Positions 35,489 to 45,012 of a stretch of DNA of 45,069 nt are shown here, piece after piece. This stretch comes from Crenothrix polyspora (lineage in GTDB: Bacteria > Pseudomonadota > Gammaproteobacteria > Methylococcales > Methylomonadaceae). The stretch is taken from the NCBI RefSeq assembly GCF_900163755.1, contig NZ_FUKI01000148.1:1-45069 (forward strand). The letters are read 5' to 3'. A program made the position numbers and the translations under genes. Under the pieces are notes generated by a model. It was not told the origin of the DNA. It saw only the letters and a program-made list of their open reading frames with translations, and made no database searches. The number at the start of each line of letters is the position of its first letter. Position 1 is the first letter of the stretch.

Positions 35489-37360
35489 GTGAAATTCAAA
35501 AAAGATTTTGATGTGATTGTGGTCGGTGGTGGCCATGCCGGTACCGAAGCCGCCTTGGCAGCGGCGCGCAGCGGTGCCAACACCTTGTTGCTGAGCCAAA
35601 ATATAGAGACGCTAGGTCAAATGAGCTGCAATCCGGCCATCGGTGGTATCGGCAAAGGTCATCTGGTTAAAGAGATAGACGCGCTAGGCGGCATTATGGC
35701 CAAAGCGATTGATTTGGGCGGTATCCAGTTCCGTACCCTCAATGCCAGCAAAGGCCCTGCGGTACGCGCCACCCGCGCCCAGGCGGATCGCAAGCTGTAC
35801 AAACAGGCCGTCCTGCACACACTGGAAAACCAACCCAAGCTGTCGCTGTTCCAACAAACCGTTGCTGATTTGATCGTTGAAGACGGCAAAGTGGTGGGCG
35901 TAAAAACCCAGATGGGGCTGGATTTTAGGGCGCGTGCCGTGGTACTCACCACCGGCACTTTTTTGGCCGGTAAAATCCACATCGGCCTGCAAAACTACAG
36001 CGGTGGCCGTGCCGGTGATCCAGCCTCTGTTGCTTTAGCAGAGCGGTTGCGCGAACTGCCGTTCCGTATCGACCGTTTAAAAACCGGCACACCGCCGCGC
36101 ATCAATGGCAAGACCATCAACTTCAGCAAACTGGCTGAACAGCACGGCGATACACCCAGGCCGGTGTTTTCGTTCATGGGCAACCGTGGCCAGCACCCAC
36201 GGCAAGTGCCTTGCCATATTACCCGCACCAACGAACGCACGCACGATATTATCCGTGCAGGATTGGATCGGTCACCGCTGTATTCCGGTGTGATAGAAGG
36301 CATAGGCCCGCGTTATTGCCCGTCGATTGAAGACAAGGTGGTGCGCTTTGCCGACCGTAACACCCACCAGATTTTTGTTGAACCCGAAGGTTTGGATACC
36401 CACGAAATCTACCCGAACGGCATTTCCACCAGCTTGCCGTTTGATGTGCAATACGAATTTGTGCGCTCGATGGAAGGCTTTGAAAATGCCGAAATCATTC
36501 GCCCAGGTTATGCGATTGAGTACGATTTTTTCGACCCGCGTGATTTAAAAATGTCGCTGGAAACCAAACACATGGATGGGCTGTTTTTTGCTGGCCAAAT
36601 CAGCGGCACAACCGGCTACGAAGAAGCCGCCGCGCAAGGTTTAATCGCCGGTTTAAATGCCGCCCGTTTAACGCAAGGTCTGGAAAGCTGGTGTCCGCGC
36701 CGCGATGAGGCCTATATCGGCGTGATGATAGACGACCTGATTACCTGCGGTACCCAGGAGCCGTACCGCATGTTCACCAGCCGCGCCGAATACAGGTTGA
36801 TCTTGCGTGAAGACAACGCCGATTTGCGCCTAACTCCCAAAGGCCGTGAGCTCGGTTTGGTGGATGATGAACGTTGGCAAGCGTTTGAAACCAAGCGTGA
36901 TGCCGTTACCGAGTTACAGGAAACCTTAAAGAAAAAATGGGTCAGGACGGAAAGCCCACAAGCCGAACGGGTGGCTGAACTGTGGGGCACGCCGCTGCTA
37001 AAAGAAGCCAACTTAATGGATTTATTGCGCCGCCCCGAAATTGATATGGCGCAGCTATTGGAATTTCTGGACGGCGGTGAGCTGATTGATGAGCAAGTCG
37101 GCGAGCAGGTGGAAATTCAGGCCAAGTACGCGGGTTATATTGTCAGGCAGCAATCGGATATTGATAAGGTGCTGCGTTACGATCATTTGCGCTTGCCAGA
37201 AACCCTGGATTACCAAGGCGTTTCAGGCTTATCCAATGAAATCAGCCAAAAACTGAGCGCACAACGCCCTGAAACCTTGGGTCAAGCCTCACGCATTCCA
37301 GGCATGACACCGGCGGCGGTATCGTTATTACTGGTGTATTTAAAGAAGAAAAGCGCGTGA
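35489..37360 (+). CDS. mnmG: tRNA uridine-5-carboxymethylaminomethyl(34) synthesis enzyme MnmG (GidA)
   Basis: 623 residues. FAD-binding motif [20 protein letters not shown], then [42 protein letters not shown] and [20 protein letters not shown], all MnmG signatures. With MnmE it modifies U34 in several tRNAs. It starts at GTG 35489. It is the first gene of the mnmG-rsmG-parA-parB block. Compared with its neighbours the coding sequence looks more GC-rich, perhaps reflecting selection on a highly conserved gene. Confidence 0.95.
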   Translation: MKFKKDFDVIVVGGGHAGTEAALAAARSGANTLLLSQNIETLGQMSCNPAIGGIGKGHLVKEIDALGGIMAKAIDLGGIQFRTLNASKGPAVRATRAQADRKLYKQAVLHTLENQPKLSLFQQTVADLIVEDGKVVGVKTQMGLDFRARAVVLTTGTFLAGKIHIGLQNYSGGRAGDPASVALAERLRELPFRIDRLKTGTPPRINGKTINFSKLAEQHGDTPRPVFSFMGNRGQHPRQVPCHITRTNERTHDIIRAGLDRSPLYSGVIEGIGPRYCPSIEDKVVRFADRNTHQIFVEPEGLDTHEIYPNGISTSLPFDVQYEFVRSMEGFENAEIIRPGYAIEYDFFDPRDLKMSLETKHMDGLFFAGQISGTTGYEEAAAQGLIAGLNAARLTQGLESWCPRRDEAYIGVMIDDLITCGTQEPYRMFTSRAEYRLILREDNADLRLTPKGRELGLVDDERWQAFETKRDAVTELQETLKKKWVRTESPQAERVAELWGTPLLKEANLMDLLRRPEIDMAQLLEFLDGGELIDEQVGEQVEIQAKYAGYIVRQQSDIDKVLRYDHLRLPETLDYQGVSGLSNEISQKLSAQRPETLGQASRIPGMTPAAVSLLLVYLKKKSA

Positions 37361-38001
37361 TGGAACGGTGCAGGGACATTTTAACGGCAGGACTTGAAGC
37401 CTTGTCGCTCACACTGACAGACGCGCAAGTTGAGCAACTGTTAGCTTTCATCAAACTGCTGGCCAAATGGAATAAGGCCTATAACCTGACGGCCATTCGC
37501 AAGCTGGAAGACATGGTGTCGCTGCATTTGTTAGATAGCCTAGCAATATTGCCGCACATCCACGGCCAGCGGGTGATTGATATTGGCACGGGCGCGGGCT
37601 TGCCCGGCATTCCGCTGGCGATCTGCTTGCCCGACCTGCAATTTGTGCTACTGGACAGCAACGCTAAAAAAACGCGCTTTGTACAACAGGCTATACTGGA
37701 ACTGAAATTAAACAACACCCGTGTGCATCACAGCCGTGTGGAAGATTATCAGCCAGAACTGGGTTTTGATACAGTTACCACCCGCGCTTTTGCCAGTTTG
37801 CCGGTTATCATCGATTTAACCAGGCATTTACTGGCTGAAAACGGCGTTGTGTTGGCGATGAAAGGCCAGCAGTTGGCTGAGGAATTGGCATACATAACAC
37901 AAACCACAACGCTGATTCCGATTCATGTTCCAGGTGTTGAGGCGGAGCGGTATCTGGTGCGCATACAATCAACAAAAAACGAGGAACGCATAAGTGGCTA
38001 A
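37360..38001 (+). CDS. rsmG: 16S rRNA (guanine527-N7)-methyltransferase RsmG (GidB)
   Basis: About 213 residues with the SAM-binding motif VIDIGTGAGLPGIPLAI, preceded by WNKAYNLTAIRKLEDMVSLHLLDSL and followed by LLDSNAKKTRFVQQAI, both typical of RsmG. It methylates G527 of 16S rRNA. The ATG overlaps the mnmG stop as TGATG. A GTG one codon upstream is also possible. Its stop overlaps the parA start by 8 bases. Translational coupling through the whole block is likely. Confidence 0.93.
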   Translation: MERCRDILTAGLEALSLTLTDAQVEQLLAFIKLLAKWNKAYNLTAIRKLEDMVSLHLLDSLAILPHIHGQRVIDIGTGAGLPGIPLAICLPDLQFVLLDSNAKKTRFVQQAILELKLNNTRVHHSRVEDYQPELGFDTVTTRAFASLPVIIDLTRHLLAENGVVLAMKGQQLAEELAYITQTTTLIPIHVPGVEAERYLVRIQSTKNEERISG

Positions 38002-38773
38002 AATAATTGCCGTCAGTAATCAAAAAGGTGGCGTGGGTAAAACCACCACCTGTGTCAATCTGGCTGCCGCATTGGCCGCAGCTAAACGCCGTGTGTTATT
38101 GGTCGATCTTGATCCGCAAGGCAATGCGGCGATGGGCTGTGGTGTCGATAAGCAGGAAATTCGCCATTCCAGCTACGATTTATTAATGGAACAAGACAGC
38201 GTACCGGCATCGGAAACTGTGATTGTTTTGCCAACACTGGGCTTTTCGGTGATTGCCGGTAATGCTGATTTAACCGCTGCGGAAGTTAATTTAATGCACG
38301 CTGAGCGCAAGGAATCACGTCTCGCCGATGCCTTGTTGCCCATCAAAGCCGATTATGATTATATTTTAATTGACTGTCCACCGTCACTGAACATGTTGAC
38401 CTTAAACGCAATGGTGGCGGCCAACAGCCTGCTTATCCCCATGCAGTGCGAATATTACGCGCTGGAAGGCATTTCGTCTTTAATGGGCACCTTGAAAAAT
38501 ATTCAGGAAACCGTCAATCCCGAACTATATTTAGAGGGTATTGTCCGCACCATGTACGACGACAGAAATCGCCTGACCAAAGATGTATCTGAGCAATTGC
38601 TCCGCTACTTTGGCGACAAGGTGTTCAGGGCTTGTGTACCAAGAAACATACGCGTCGCCGAAGCGCCCAGCCACGGTTTACCGGTGTTAAACTATGACAA
38701 GTCGTCGCGTGGCTCTATCGCTTATGTTGCCTTGGCCAATGAATTAATTAACAACGAGAAATCTAAAAAATAG
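37994..38773 (+). CDS. parA: Chromosome partitioning ATPase ParA (Soj)
   Basis: 259 residues. Deviant Walker A motif SNQKGGVGKTTTCVNLAAALA, then LLVDLDPQGNAAMGCG, IDCPPSLNMLTLNAM and VRTMYDDRNRLTKDV, the pattern of chromosomal ParA/Soj proteins. It drives segregation of the ParB-parS complex. The GTG start at 37994 overlaps rsmG. It is followed after one base by the mini-ParB gene, then parB. Confidence 0.93.
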   Translation: MAKIIAVSNQKGGVGKTTTCVNLAAALAAAKRRVLLVDLDPQGNAAMGCGVDKQEIRHSSYDLLMEQDSVPASETVIVLPTLGFSVIAGNADLTAAEVNLMHAERKESRLADALLPIKADYDYILIDCPPSLNMLTLNAMVAANSLLIPMQCEYYALEGISSLMGTLKNIQETVNPELYLEGIVRTMYDDRNRLTKDVSEQLLRYFGDKVFRACVPRNIRVAEAPSHGLPVLNYDKSSRGSIAYVALANELINNEKSKK

Positions 38774-38774
38774 T

Positions 38775-39041
38775 ATGGTATTAGCAAAACGAGGATTAGG
38801 GCGTGGTTTGGAAGCCCTGTTGGTGGAAATGCCAGTGATGGCAGAGAAAGCGTTACACAGCCATGACTTAGAGTCATCGCATAACAATCAACATAACCCG
38901 TTTGTGGTGGCCGATTTGCCACATACGCAGAAATTATCAGAGCATAAACAACCGTTAAGCCGTGTATTGCTGGGCGAAGCCGAGGCTTTAAAGGCTTTGT
39001 TGGGCGATTTAGAAGCCATCCTTCAGCGCCGTAGCTTATAA
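38775..39041 (+). CDS. Mini-ParB: 88-residue protein with only the ParB N-terminal motif
   Basis: The first 20 residues (MVLAKRGLGRGLEALLVEMP) closely parallel the N-terminus of the full ParB downstream (MTAIKRGLGRGLDALMGDIS). In ParB this basic GRGL segment is what stimulates ParA ATPase. The remaining 68 residues have no GERR CTPase motif, no HTH and no dimerisation domain. Instead there is a histidine and asparagine-rich linker (SHDLESSHNNQHNP) and a leucine-rich helix (LLGEAEALKALLGDLEAIL). The ATG is one base after the parA stop, so it is strongly coupled to parA. It could be a ParA regulator or a degenerate duplicate. No known family is named for it. Confidence 0.7.
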   Translation: MVLAKRGLGRGLEALLVEMPVMAEKALHSHDLESSHNNQHNPFVVADLPHTQKLSEHKQPLSRVLLGEAEALKALLGDLEAILQRRSL

Positions 39042-39168
39042 TACCAACAGTATTATAAAAATCACCCGCAGCTTTTACAGCTGTTATAAAATCTATACCC
39101 TTCATGTCCGGCTGGCTCGGATTATCTACAACGGGTTACGGCCCTAATCACTACGTATACACAGACAA

Positions 39169-40023
39169 ATGACGGCAATAAAACGTGGCTTGGGTCGAGG
39201 ATTGGATGCCTTAATGGGCGATATTTCGGCGAAACCGGATAAAAACCCCTTACAGACGTTACCGATAGAATATTTGCAACGTGGTAAATATCAGCCGCGC
39301 AAAGATATGAATCCAGAAAAACTCCAGGAATTAACCGATTCCATAAAAGCGCAAGGCGTTATTCAACCGATTGTGGTGCGCAGTATTGGCGCGGATAAAT
39401 ACGAAATCATCGCCGGAGAGCGGCGTTGGCGTGCGGCACAATTGGCCGGTTTGCAGGACATTCCGGTGGTTATCAGGGAGATTGATGACCGTTCGGCGAT
39501 GGCGATTGCGCTGATTGAGAACATTCAGCGCGAAGATCTTAATCCTCTGGAAGAAGCATCTGCTTTAAGACGTTTACTGGATGAGTTTACTATGACCCAC
39601 CAGCAAATTGCTGATGCGGTCGGTAAGTCACGCACCACAGTCACCAATTTGTTGCGACTGATAGATTTACACCCCGATGTTAAAATATTGCTGGTCAATG
39701 GTCAGTTGGAAATGGGGCATGCCAGAGCATTATTGTCTTTGGATGATGTTAAGCAAGTAACGATTGCCAATAAAATCGTTAAAGACGGCTTAACCGTGCG
39801 TGATACGGAACGCCTGGTGAAAGAAAGTCAGATAGCAACGATGCCTGTTAAACGCAAAACTATTGACAACGATACCTTGCGCCTGCAGCAAGATTTAACC
39901 GCGCATCTTGGCGCTAAAGTGATTATCGATCATAAAGATAATGGTAAAGGTAAGCTGGTGATTGCTTATTCTAGCTTGGAAGAGCTGGATGGGATTATTG
40001 AGACGATTAAGCGGAATGGATGA
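39169..40023 (+). CDS. parB: Chromosome partitioning protein ParB (Spo0J)
   Basis: 284 residues. N-terminal ParA-stimulating motif KRGLGRGLDALMG, the CTP-binding region with GERRWRAAQLAGL and ENIQREDLNPLEEA, the parS-binding helix-turn-helix (IADAVGKSRTTVTNLLRLID), and a C-terminal dimerisation region. ParB loads on parS sites and slides along DNA with CTP. The length is usual for a chromosomal ParB. It lies 127 bases after the mini-ParB gene. No parS palindrome is visible in the window. Confidence 0.93.
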   Translation: MTAIKRGLGRGLDALMGDISAKPDKNPLQTLPIEYLQRGKYQPRKDMNPEKLQELTDSIKAQGVIQPIVVRSIGADKYEIIAGERRWRAAQLAGLQDIPVVIREIDDRSAMAIALIENIQREDLNPLEEASALRRLLDEFTMTHQQIADAVGKSRTTVTNLLRLIDLHPDVKILLVNGQLEMGHARALLSLDDVKQVTIANKIVKDGLTVRDTERLVKESQIATMPVKRKTIDNDTLRLQQDLTAHLGAKVIIDHKDNGKGKLVIAYSSLEELDGIIETIKRNG

Positions 40024-40976
40024 TTCACTACCAAAACCTTTAGATTTACTACAGCTGCAAAAAAGGCTTAGCTGAAAATAAATATTCCCACTATCCCTGG
40101 ATAAAATTGACGACGTAACTGTTCAAGCGGACGCAAGACAAGCAATGGCAATCTTTTGTTACTTACAGGTGAATACCTATCGGCCAGTGAAGCTAAACCG
40201 AAGCCGCCTTTTGCACAGCGACAGACCTAACCCACCGGCTTATGGCAACCACAGTGAAATCTGCAAACACATTGGGATGGGTTAACCATCTTTGTTACCA
40301 ACCCAGCAGTAGCCATGAACAATAACTTGGCTAAACGCACTATCCGTGGTGCTATCCTGGGACGCAATAATTACTTTGGTTCCGATGCAATTTGGAGTGC
40401 CGAGTTAGCCGCACACAGCTCTTCTCCCTCTTTACCACCCTACAACAATGGAGGATCAACCGACAGCGATGGCTTTATGAATATCTGACAATGTACGCCC
40501 AAAACCATTGCAAACCGCCAGATGAACTGACGGATTCCGTTCCCTGGTTTATATCTGATGGGCGACGTGCAGCATTGTCCCATTTGTTGGGGAGCTGTGG
40601 AAGGGGGAAATATTTACACGGAACAACCGATAACTGCATGTATCTTTTCAAGATTAATGCCGCGCATTGGGTCTTGACACCATGCACTATATCCCCTATC
40701 CTTAGCTTCAGCCATGACCTGATTAACGATCGACTTTGTCATGCTGCAAAAAAATCGCCATGCGCAAGCAGCTAGAAATATTTTAAGGTAATTCAACGTA
40801 TTTTTAGAATTGCAACAACAACCATTGCCAAACAGGTCTGGCAATAACAATAACTGAAAACACCCTGCGTTTTAACGTGTTTTTAATGTAATAACAAAAC
40901 CGATTGGCAATGGGATTCACTAGCCCGAATTGCTTTTTTGAGTTGTCGTTTTTTTACACTACCTTAGGAAAATCTT
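40024..40976. other. 953-bp gap with decayed transposon sequence
   Basis: Contains an IS66-type transposase fragment (see 40249-40600). Of the rest, 40140-40240 shows another short frame (AMAIFCYLQVNTYRPVK and onward) that may belong to the same element. After 40600 there is AT-rich sequence with a small hairpin near 40827 (ttgcca and tggcaa). No intact gene is supported. Confidence 0.6.
40249..40600 (+). pseudogene. IS66-family transposase (TnpC) C-terminal fragment, frameshifted
   Basis: In one frame the sequence from about 40261 reads LQTHWDGLTIFVTNPAVAM, then NNNLAKRTIRGAILGRNNY, then FGSDAIWSAELAA. This is the IS66 DDE-region pattern, normally NNxAERxxRxxxxGRKNY. After about 40415 homology continues in a different frame: LFSLFTTLQQWRINRQRWL and onward to PPDELTDSVPWFIS. 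There is therefore a frameshift near 40411-40420, and the N-terminal part of the transposase is missing. It is a dead remnant, lying between parB and the OmpA gene. Confidence 0.8.
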
Positions 40977-42032
40977 ATGATCAAAAAACATATACTTGTA
41001 CTTGCTTCTTTAGCAAGCCTTGGCGGTCTGTTGCCAGTGGCACATGCCGACGAAGGATTCGCCGATAACCGTTGGTATATAGCGCCTTTTGGCTCTTATG
41101 TAAAACCAGGTGGTGACAGAGACGCACATAATCCAGGTTATGGCGCAGGCATGGGTATTGGTAAAATACTCAATGAACACATGAACATTGAATTAAGAGG
41201 TTTTTATAACGGTTTTGATGATGATCGTGCTGGCCGTACTGGACAATGGGATCTTGCTGGCGGCACAGCTGATTTACAATACTACTTCTTCCGCAGTAAA
41301 TTTTCACCTTATGCCGTATTAGCGGCAGGTGCTATGAATAGCTACGTGGGTGGTAATAGTGGTGTTGGTATTATCGGTGAAGCAGGCTTAGGTTTTACTT
41401 ACGAATTAAATGATAACTTCCTGATTCGCAGCGATGTACGTTACCGTTACAACAACAATCTTAACGCACATTTATTAAACCAAGGTACCGACGAATTCCA
41501 CGACATGACAGTGAACGTTGGCTTTGTAGTTCCATTCGGCCCAAAACCTGGCGCACCGGTTGCAGAAATCCCTGTAGCGCCGCCAACTGATTGCTCTACA
41601 TTAGACACTGATTCAGACGGCGTAAATGATTGTTTAGATACATGCCCAGGCACTATCTCTGGTAGCCAGGTTGATGCACAAGGCTGTCCTATCAAACTGG
41701 AAATCAAAGGCGTAAATTTCAAATATGACTCGGCAGAATTAACTTCTGAAGCAATGGTTATTTTAGACGGCGTTGCAGAAAGCTTGATTAACTTCCCACA
41801 AAAGAATGATATTGAAGTGGCCGGCCATACCAGCAGCGAAGGCTCAAACAGACATAACACCCGTTTGTCACAACGTCGCTCACAATCTGTTGCCGATTAC
41901 TTAAGCCAAAAAGGTGTTACTAACCGATTAACCGCACGCGGTTATGGTGAAGACCAACCGATTGCTGACAATAATACAGAAGAAGGCAGAATGCAAAACC
42001 GTCGTGTTGAATTGGTGTGGAGCGGTAATTAA
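40977..42032 (+). CDS. OmpA/OprF-family outer-membrane protein
   Basis: 351 residues. Signal peptide MIKKHILVLASLASLGGLLPVAHA (cleavage after AHA). An eight-stranded beta-barrel domain (FADNRWYIAPFGSYVKPGG and aromatic-rich strands) reaches about residue 185. A thrombospondin type 3-like linker follows (DTDSDGVNDCLDTCPGT). The C-terminal OmpA domain binds peptidoglycan through NDIEVAGHTSSEGS, LSQRRSQSVADYL and GEDQPIADNNTEEGRMQNRRVEL. It links outer membrane to wall. The ribosome-binding site TAGGAAAA is clear. A strong terminator follows. Confidence 0.92.
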   Translation: MIKKHILVLASLASLGGLLPVAHADEGFADNRWYIAPFGSYVKPGGDRDAHNPGYGAGMGIGKILNEHMNIELRGFYNGFDDDRAGRTGQWDLAGGTADLQYYFFRSKFSPYAVLAAGAMNSYVGGNSGVGIIGEAGLGFTYELNDNFLIRSDVRYRYNNNLNAHLLNQGTDEFHDMTVNVGFVVPFGPKPGAPVAEIPVAPPTDCSTLDTDSDGVNDCLDTCPGTISGSQVDAQGCPIKLEIKGVNFKYDSAELTSEAMVILDGVAESLINFPQKNDIEVAGHTSSEGSNRHNTRLSQRRSQSVADYLSQKGVTNRLTARGYGEDQPIADNNTEEGRMQNRRVELVWSGN

Positions 42033-42081
42033 TAACGCCCCAGTCAACACTAACGTAATTACGCGTTAGACACAGCTTATT

Positions 42082-42112
42082 CGAAACCCAGTTTTTACTG
42101 GGTTTCGTTTTT
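42082..42112 (+). terminator. Rho-independent terminator of the OmpA-family gene
   Basis: CGAAACCCAGT (42082-42092) pairs with ACTGGGTTTCG (42097-42107), followed by TTTTTA. A strong stem with a small loop directly after the OmpA-family gene. Confidence 0.9.
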
Positions 42113-42213
42113 ATGGCTCTTTGCTTCTGTAATACACCGTCTCAAGGCTATCAAATGGCATCAGCCCTCTTTACTAAGCCCTGTCTTTTTACCTTCAAAA
42201 AACCTTAATCACT

Positions 42214-42981
42214 ATGCCTGTATCCCGTATTATTCTTGAAGAAATTATTCGCGAAGCTGGCGATATTGCTTTAGCACAGTTTAAAAACCTAAAAAATTTA
42301 CAGATCACTCAAAAAAGTCCGCGCGATTTTGTTACCGAAGCCGATATTGCTGTCGAACAATTTTTAAAAGACAAACTCAGCACACATTACCCACAATTTG
42401 GCTTTTGGGGTGAAGAAAGCGGGCAAAGCGCAGATCAGCTATCACGCTGGGTTGTTGACCCTATTGACGGCACGCATTCTTTTACCAAAGGCCAATATTT
42501 CTGGGGTATCAGCGTTGCCTTAGAAATTAATCAGCAACTGATTTTTGGCGCAGTCTACGCACCCGCCTTAGATGACTATTACTACGCCGAAAAAGGCAAG
42601 GGCGCATGGAAAAACGGCCAGAGCATCACCGTGTCTTCAGAAACGGATCTCGCCAATGCCATGATTGCAACCGGATTTGCTTGCTTACGCGCAGACTTAA
42701 AAGATAATAATCTACAACGCTTTTGCAGAATTGCACAAAAAACCACAGGCCATCGACGCTTTGGTTCTGCGGCACTGGACTTATGCTTTGTTGCTGATGG
42801 GCAAGTTGATGCTTTTTGGGAGCAAGCCTTAAATTTGTACGACATTGCCGCAGGTGCGTTGATCGCACAAGAAGCGGGCGCTAGCGTCACCGATTTTGCG
42901 GGCAATCCCGGTGTTTTTCCTGAGCATATTTTAGTTACTAATGGAAAAATACTCAGCCAAATACTGCCGCTCATGTATTAA
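42214..42981 (+). CDS. Inositol-monophosphatase-family phosphatase, histidinol-phosphatase-like
   Basis: 255 residues with the family metal-binding motifs: ESG in WGEESGQS, WVVDPIDGTHSFTKG as the signature DPIDGT, and NLYDIAAGALIAQEAGA near the C-terminus. The HisN-type subgroup hydrolyses histidinol phosphate, while SuhB-type enzymes act on inositol or other sugar phosphates. No histidine genes are nearby, so substrate choice is open. A hairpin terminator lies downstream. Confidence 0.85.
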   Translation: MPVSRIILEEIIREAGDIALAQFKNLKNLQITQKSPRDFVTEADIAVEQFLKDKLSTHYPQFGFWGEESGQSADQLSRWVVDPIDGTHSFTKGQYFWGISVALEINQQLIFGAVYAPALDDYYYAEKGKGAWKNGQSITVSSETDLANAMIATGFACLRADLKDNNLQRFCRIAQKTTGHRRFGSAALDLCFVADGQVDAFWEQALNLYDIAAGALIAQEAGASVTDFAGNPGVFPEHILVTNGKILSQILPLMY

Positions 42982-42999
42982 TATGATTTTTTGGCCGTA

Positions 43000-43039
43000 A
43001 AGACCTGTCAGGCTTTTAAAATTAACAGGTCTCTTTTTA
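43000..43039. terminator. Hairpin terminator between convergent genes, repeat-related
   Basis: AGACCTGT (43001-43008) pairs with ACAGGTCT (43025-43032), followed on the plus strand by CTTTTTAT. It can terminate the phosphatase transcript. On the minus strand the hairpin is likewise present for the opposite gene. Its layout resembles the 12413-12448 hairpin. Confidence 0.7.
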
Positions 43040-43065
43040 TATTAACCGCAATTACATTACTGTAT

Positions 43066-44640
43066 TTACTTCACGATTGTTGATACCGAAACATAATTAT
43101 TAGCCGGTATCGTATCCACAGGCGCACCGCTCACTGTGATTTGCTGGCTAAAATCTTGGCTATCTGCGGTCACAGCAACGCGCACAGTCACTTGCTTTTT
43201 AGCGGCAAGCCCGCCTAAATGACACACTGTTGCCACGGACGAAAGACTGCAACTGCCTTGGCTGGGTTTAAAATTAATCGCTTTAATGTCTGAAACTAAA
43301 TGCAGTAAAACCACATCATCCACGGTATTTTTACCGTTATTAGTGAGAGTATACAAGTAATCGCCATTAGCCTTAGGCTTTAGGGTATCGACTTTTTGCG
43401 TCACCGCAATGCTTAAATTAGCATTACGAGAGGTATCGATCAAGCGATCACGCACAAATATATCAGCTTGATTATTGGTATCGTTAGTCACTAAGTTAGT
43501 CGCCTTGGATGCAAACGCAACATGGCGACCATCCGCACTAACACTCATATTTTCACTGTCGTTATTAGCCTGCGTGCCATTAGTTGCGGTACTTATACGC
43601 TCTGTTTTATGGGTAAGCCGATCATGAATGAACACATCATTCATTTTATTGCTATCGCCTGCAACCAAATTAGACGCATCAGATATAAATGTGACATAGC
43701 GACCATCGGCACTTAATTGAAAAGGAAACATCAATGCATTAACGCTATTACTGTTACTTTGCGCACCATTAGAAGCAACATTAACGCGTTCGGTTTTATG
43801 CAGTAACCGATCGTGTACAAAAATATCAGGTTTAGCATTGCTATCGCCGGCAACTAAATTAGATGCACTCGACACAAATGCGACATAACGACCTTCGGCA
43901 CTGATACTGGCTCTAAACCCTGCACCTGAATTAGCTTGTGCGCCTGTTGATGATACACTCACCCGTTCCGTTTTCAATGTCTGCCGGTCATGAACAAAGA
44001 TATCCCATGTTCTATTAGTGTCTTCTTTTACTGGATCGGGTGCATCTGCAATAAATACCACATACCGCGCATCGGCACTGAGCGCAAGATTAATACCTGG
44101 TATTGCCAATTTAACTTGCTCTGTTTTGTGGCTCAGGCGGTCATGAATAAAAATACCATCACCATCAAACGAAATATACCGAGCATCCGCACTCATATAA
44201 ATGCCACCACGGGCATTATTAATAACCTGCTGCGTTTTACGTAGACGGCGATCATAAATAAAAAACACAGTCTGTTTGGTTGCGTCTTTAGCCGAATTAT
44301 CAATAACAGAAAACCCAACATAACGCCCATTTGGACTCAGACTCACATCGGAAACCGCTTGCGCTACCAAGCCGCTTGCTACCGATTCTGTTTTGGTTGT
44401 TGTTCGATCATGCGCCCAGATATCAAAAATAGCCGTAGTATTATCTAAGCGAATGCCAGACAAAAACACCACTTTTTGACCATCTGCACTGATAACAGGT
44501 AGGCTGCTTTCAGTGTTGTGTTGTATGCCAACAGAAGACACACTAACCCGCGACGTTTGACCCGCAAAAACAGGGTTGCTAAGTCCGCAAAATAAAAGTG
44601 CGCTGCAATAAAAAAATGTACGTGGCATAGTAGATAACAT
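43066..44640 (-). CDS. Exported beta-propeller (PD40/TolB-like) protein with C-terminal DUF11-like domain
   Basis: 524 residues. The ATG at 44640 has AAGGA at suitable spacing, and the N-terminus (FFYCSALLFCGLSNPVFA) is a signal peptide. About six to seven repeats of the pattern SADGRYVAFVSxASNLVAGDSNxxxDIFVHDRxxxKTERV form a beta propeller, like the PD40 repeats of TolB. Residues from about 405 (NLSIAVTQKVDTLKPKANG) form a DUF11-like beta sandwich with two cysteines (GSCSLSSVATVCHLGG). It probably acts in the periplasm or on the surface. Ligand unknown. Confidence 0.82.
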   Translation of the reverse strand: MLSTMPRTFFYCSALLFCGLSNPVFAGQTSRVSVSSVGIQHNTESSLPVISADGQKVVFLSGIRLDNTTAIFDIWAHDRTTTKTESVASGLVAQAVSDVSLSPNGRYVGFSVIDNSAKDATKQTVFFIYDRRLRKTQQVINNARGGIYMSADARYISFDGDGIFIHDRLSHKTEQVKLAIPGINLALSADARYVVFIADAPDPVKEDTNRTWDIFVHDRQTLKTERVSVSSTGAQANSGAGFRASISAEGRYVAFVSSASNLVAGDSNAKPDIFVHDRLLHKTERVNVASNGAQSNSNSVNALMFPFQLSADGRYVTFISDASNLVAGDSNKMNDVFIHDRLTHKTERISTATNGTQANNDSENMSVSADGRHVAFASKATNLVTNDTNNQADIFVRDRLIDTSRNANLSIAVTQKVDTLKPKANGDYLYTLTNNGKNTVDDVVLLHLVSDIKAINFKPSQGSCSLSSVATVCHLGGLAAKKQVTVRVAVTADSQDFSQQITVSGAPVDTIPANNYVSVSTIVK

Positions 44641-45012
44641 AAGTATTCCTTTATAACAAGATTAGTTGAAAAGTCAGTTTGCAGGCAATACCTATTACAC
44701 CCAAACAGGGCTATTAAAGTGATTTCTAATTATGAATCGACCAAAAAGATTGGCCACGACAAACACAAAATATAAAGCCATTTTTGGTGTTTTTACGCCT
44801 TTCGTAAATAAATGACGTTTTATTTGGGATATTCTTTCGCGGAAATCATTTAAGTGTATAAATAACTTATGCTGATGTACAACAGCAATTTTAGCTGTAC
44901 TAACTGTGCTGGCCGACTTTTGTGAAGTTCAAAACGAGAAGCGTTAAGAATAATTGGTAAACCTGAGACTTATCGTACCAAAAATACATGCAAATTGCAC
45001 TGCGGCTTTACA
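44641..45012. other. Non-coding stretch before the last repeat
   Basis: No gene longer than a few dozen codons is supported here. The stretch is AT-rich with no obvious motif, and the region ends in the family B element at 45013. Confidence 0.6.

Noticed and set aside
37994-40023. parS site near parAB
   Set aside because: I found no TGTTTCACGTGAAACA-like palindrome in the window.
40392-40775. 127-codon frame taken as a complete gene
   Set aside because: Its middle part is the frameshifted end of an IS66 transposase, so it is part of the pseudogene. The C-terminal half has no family likeness.
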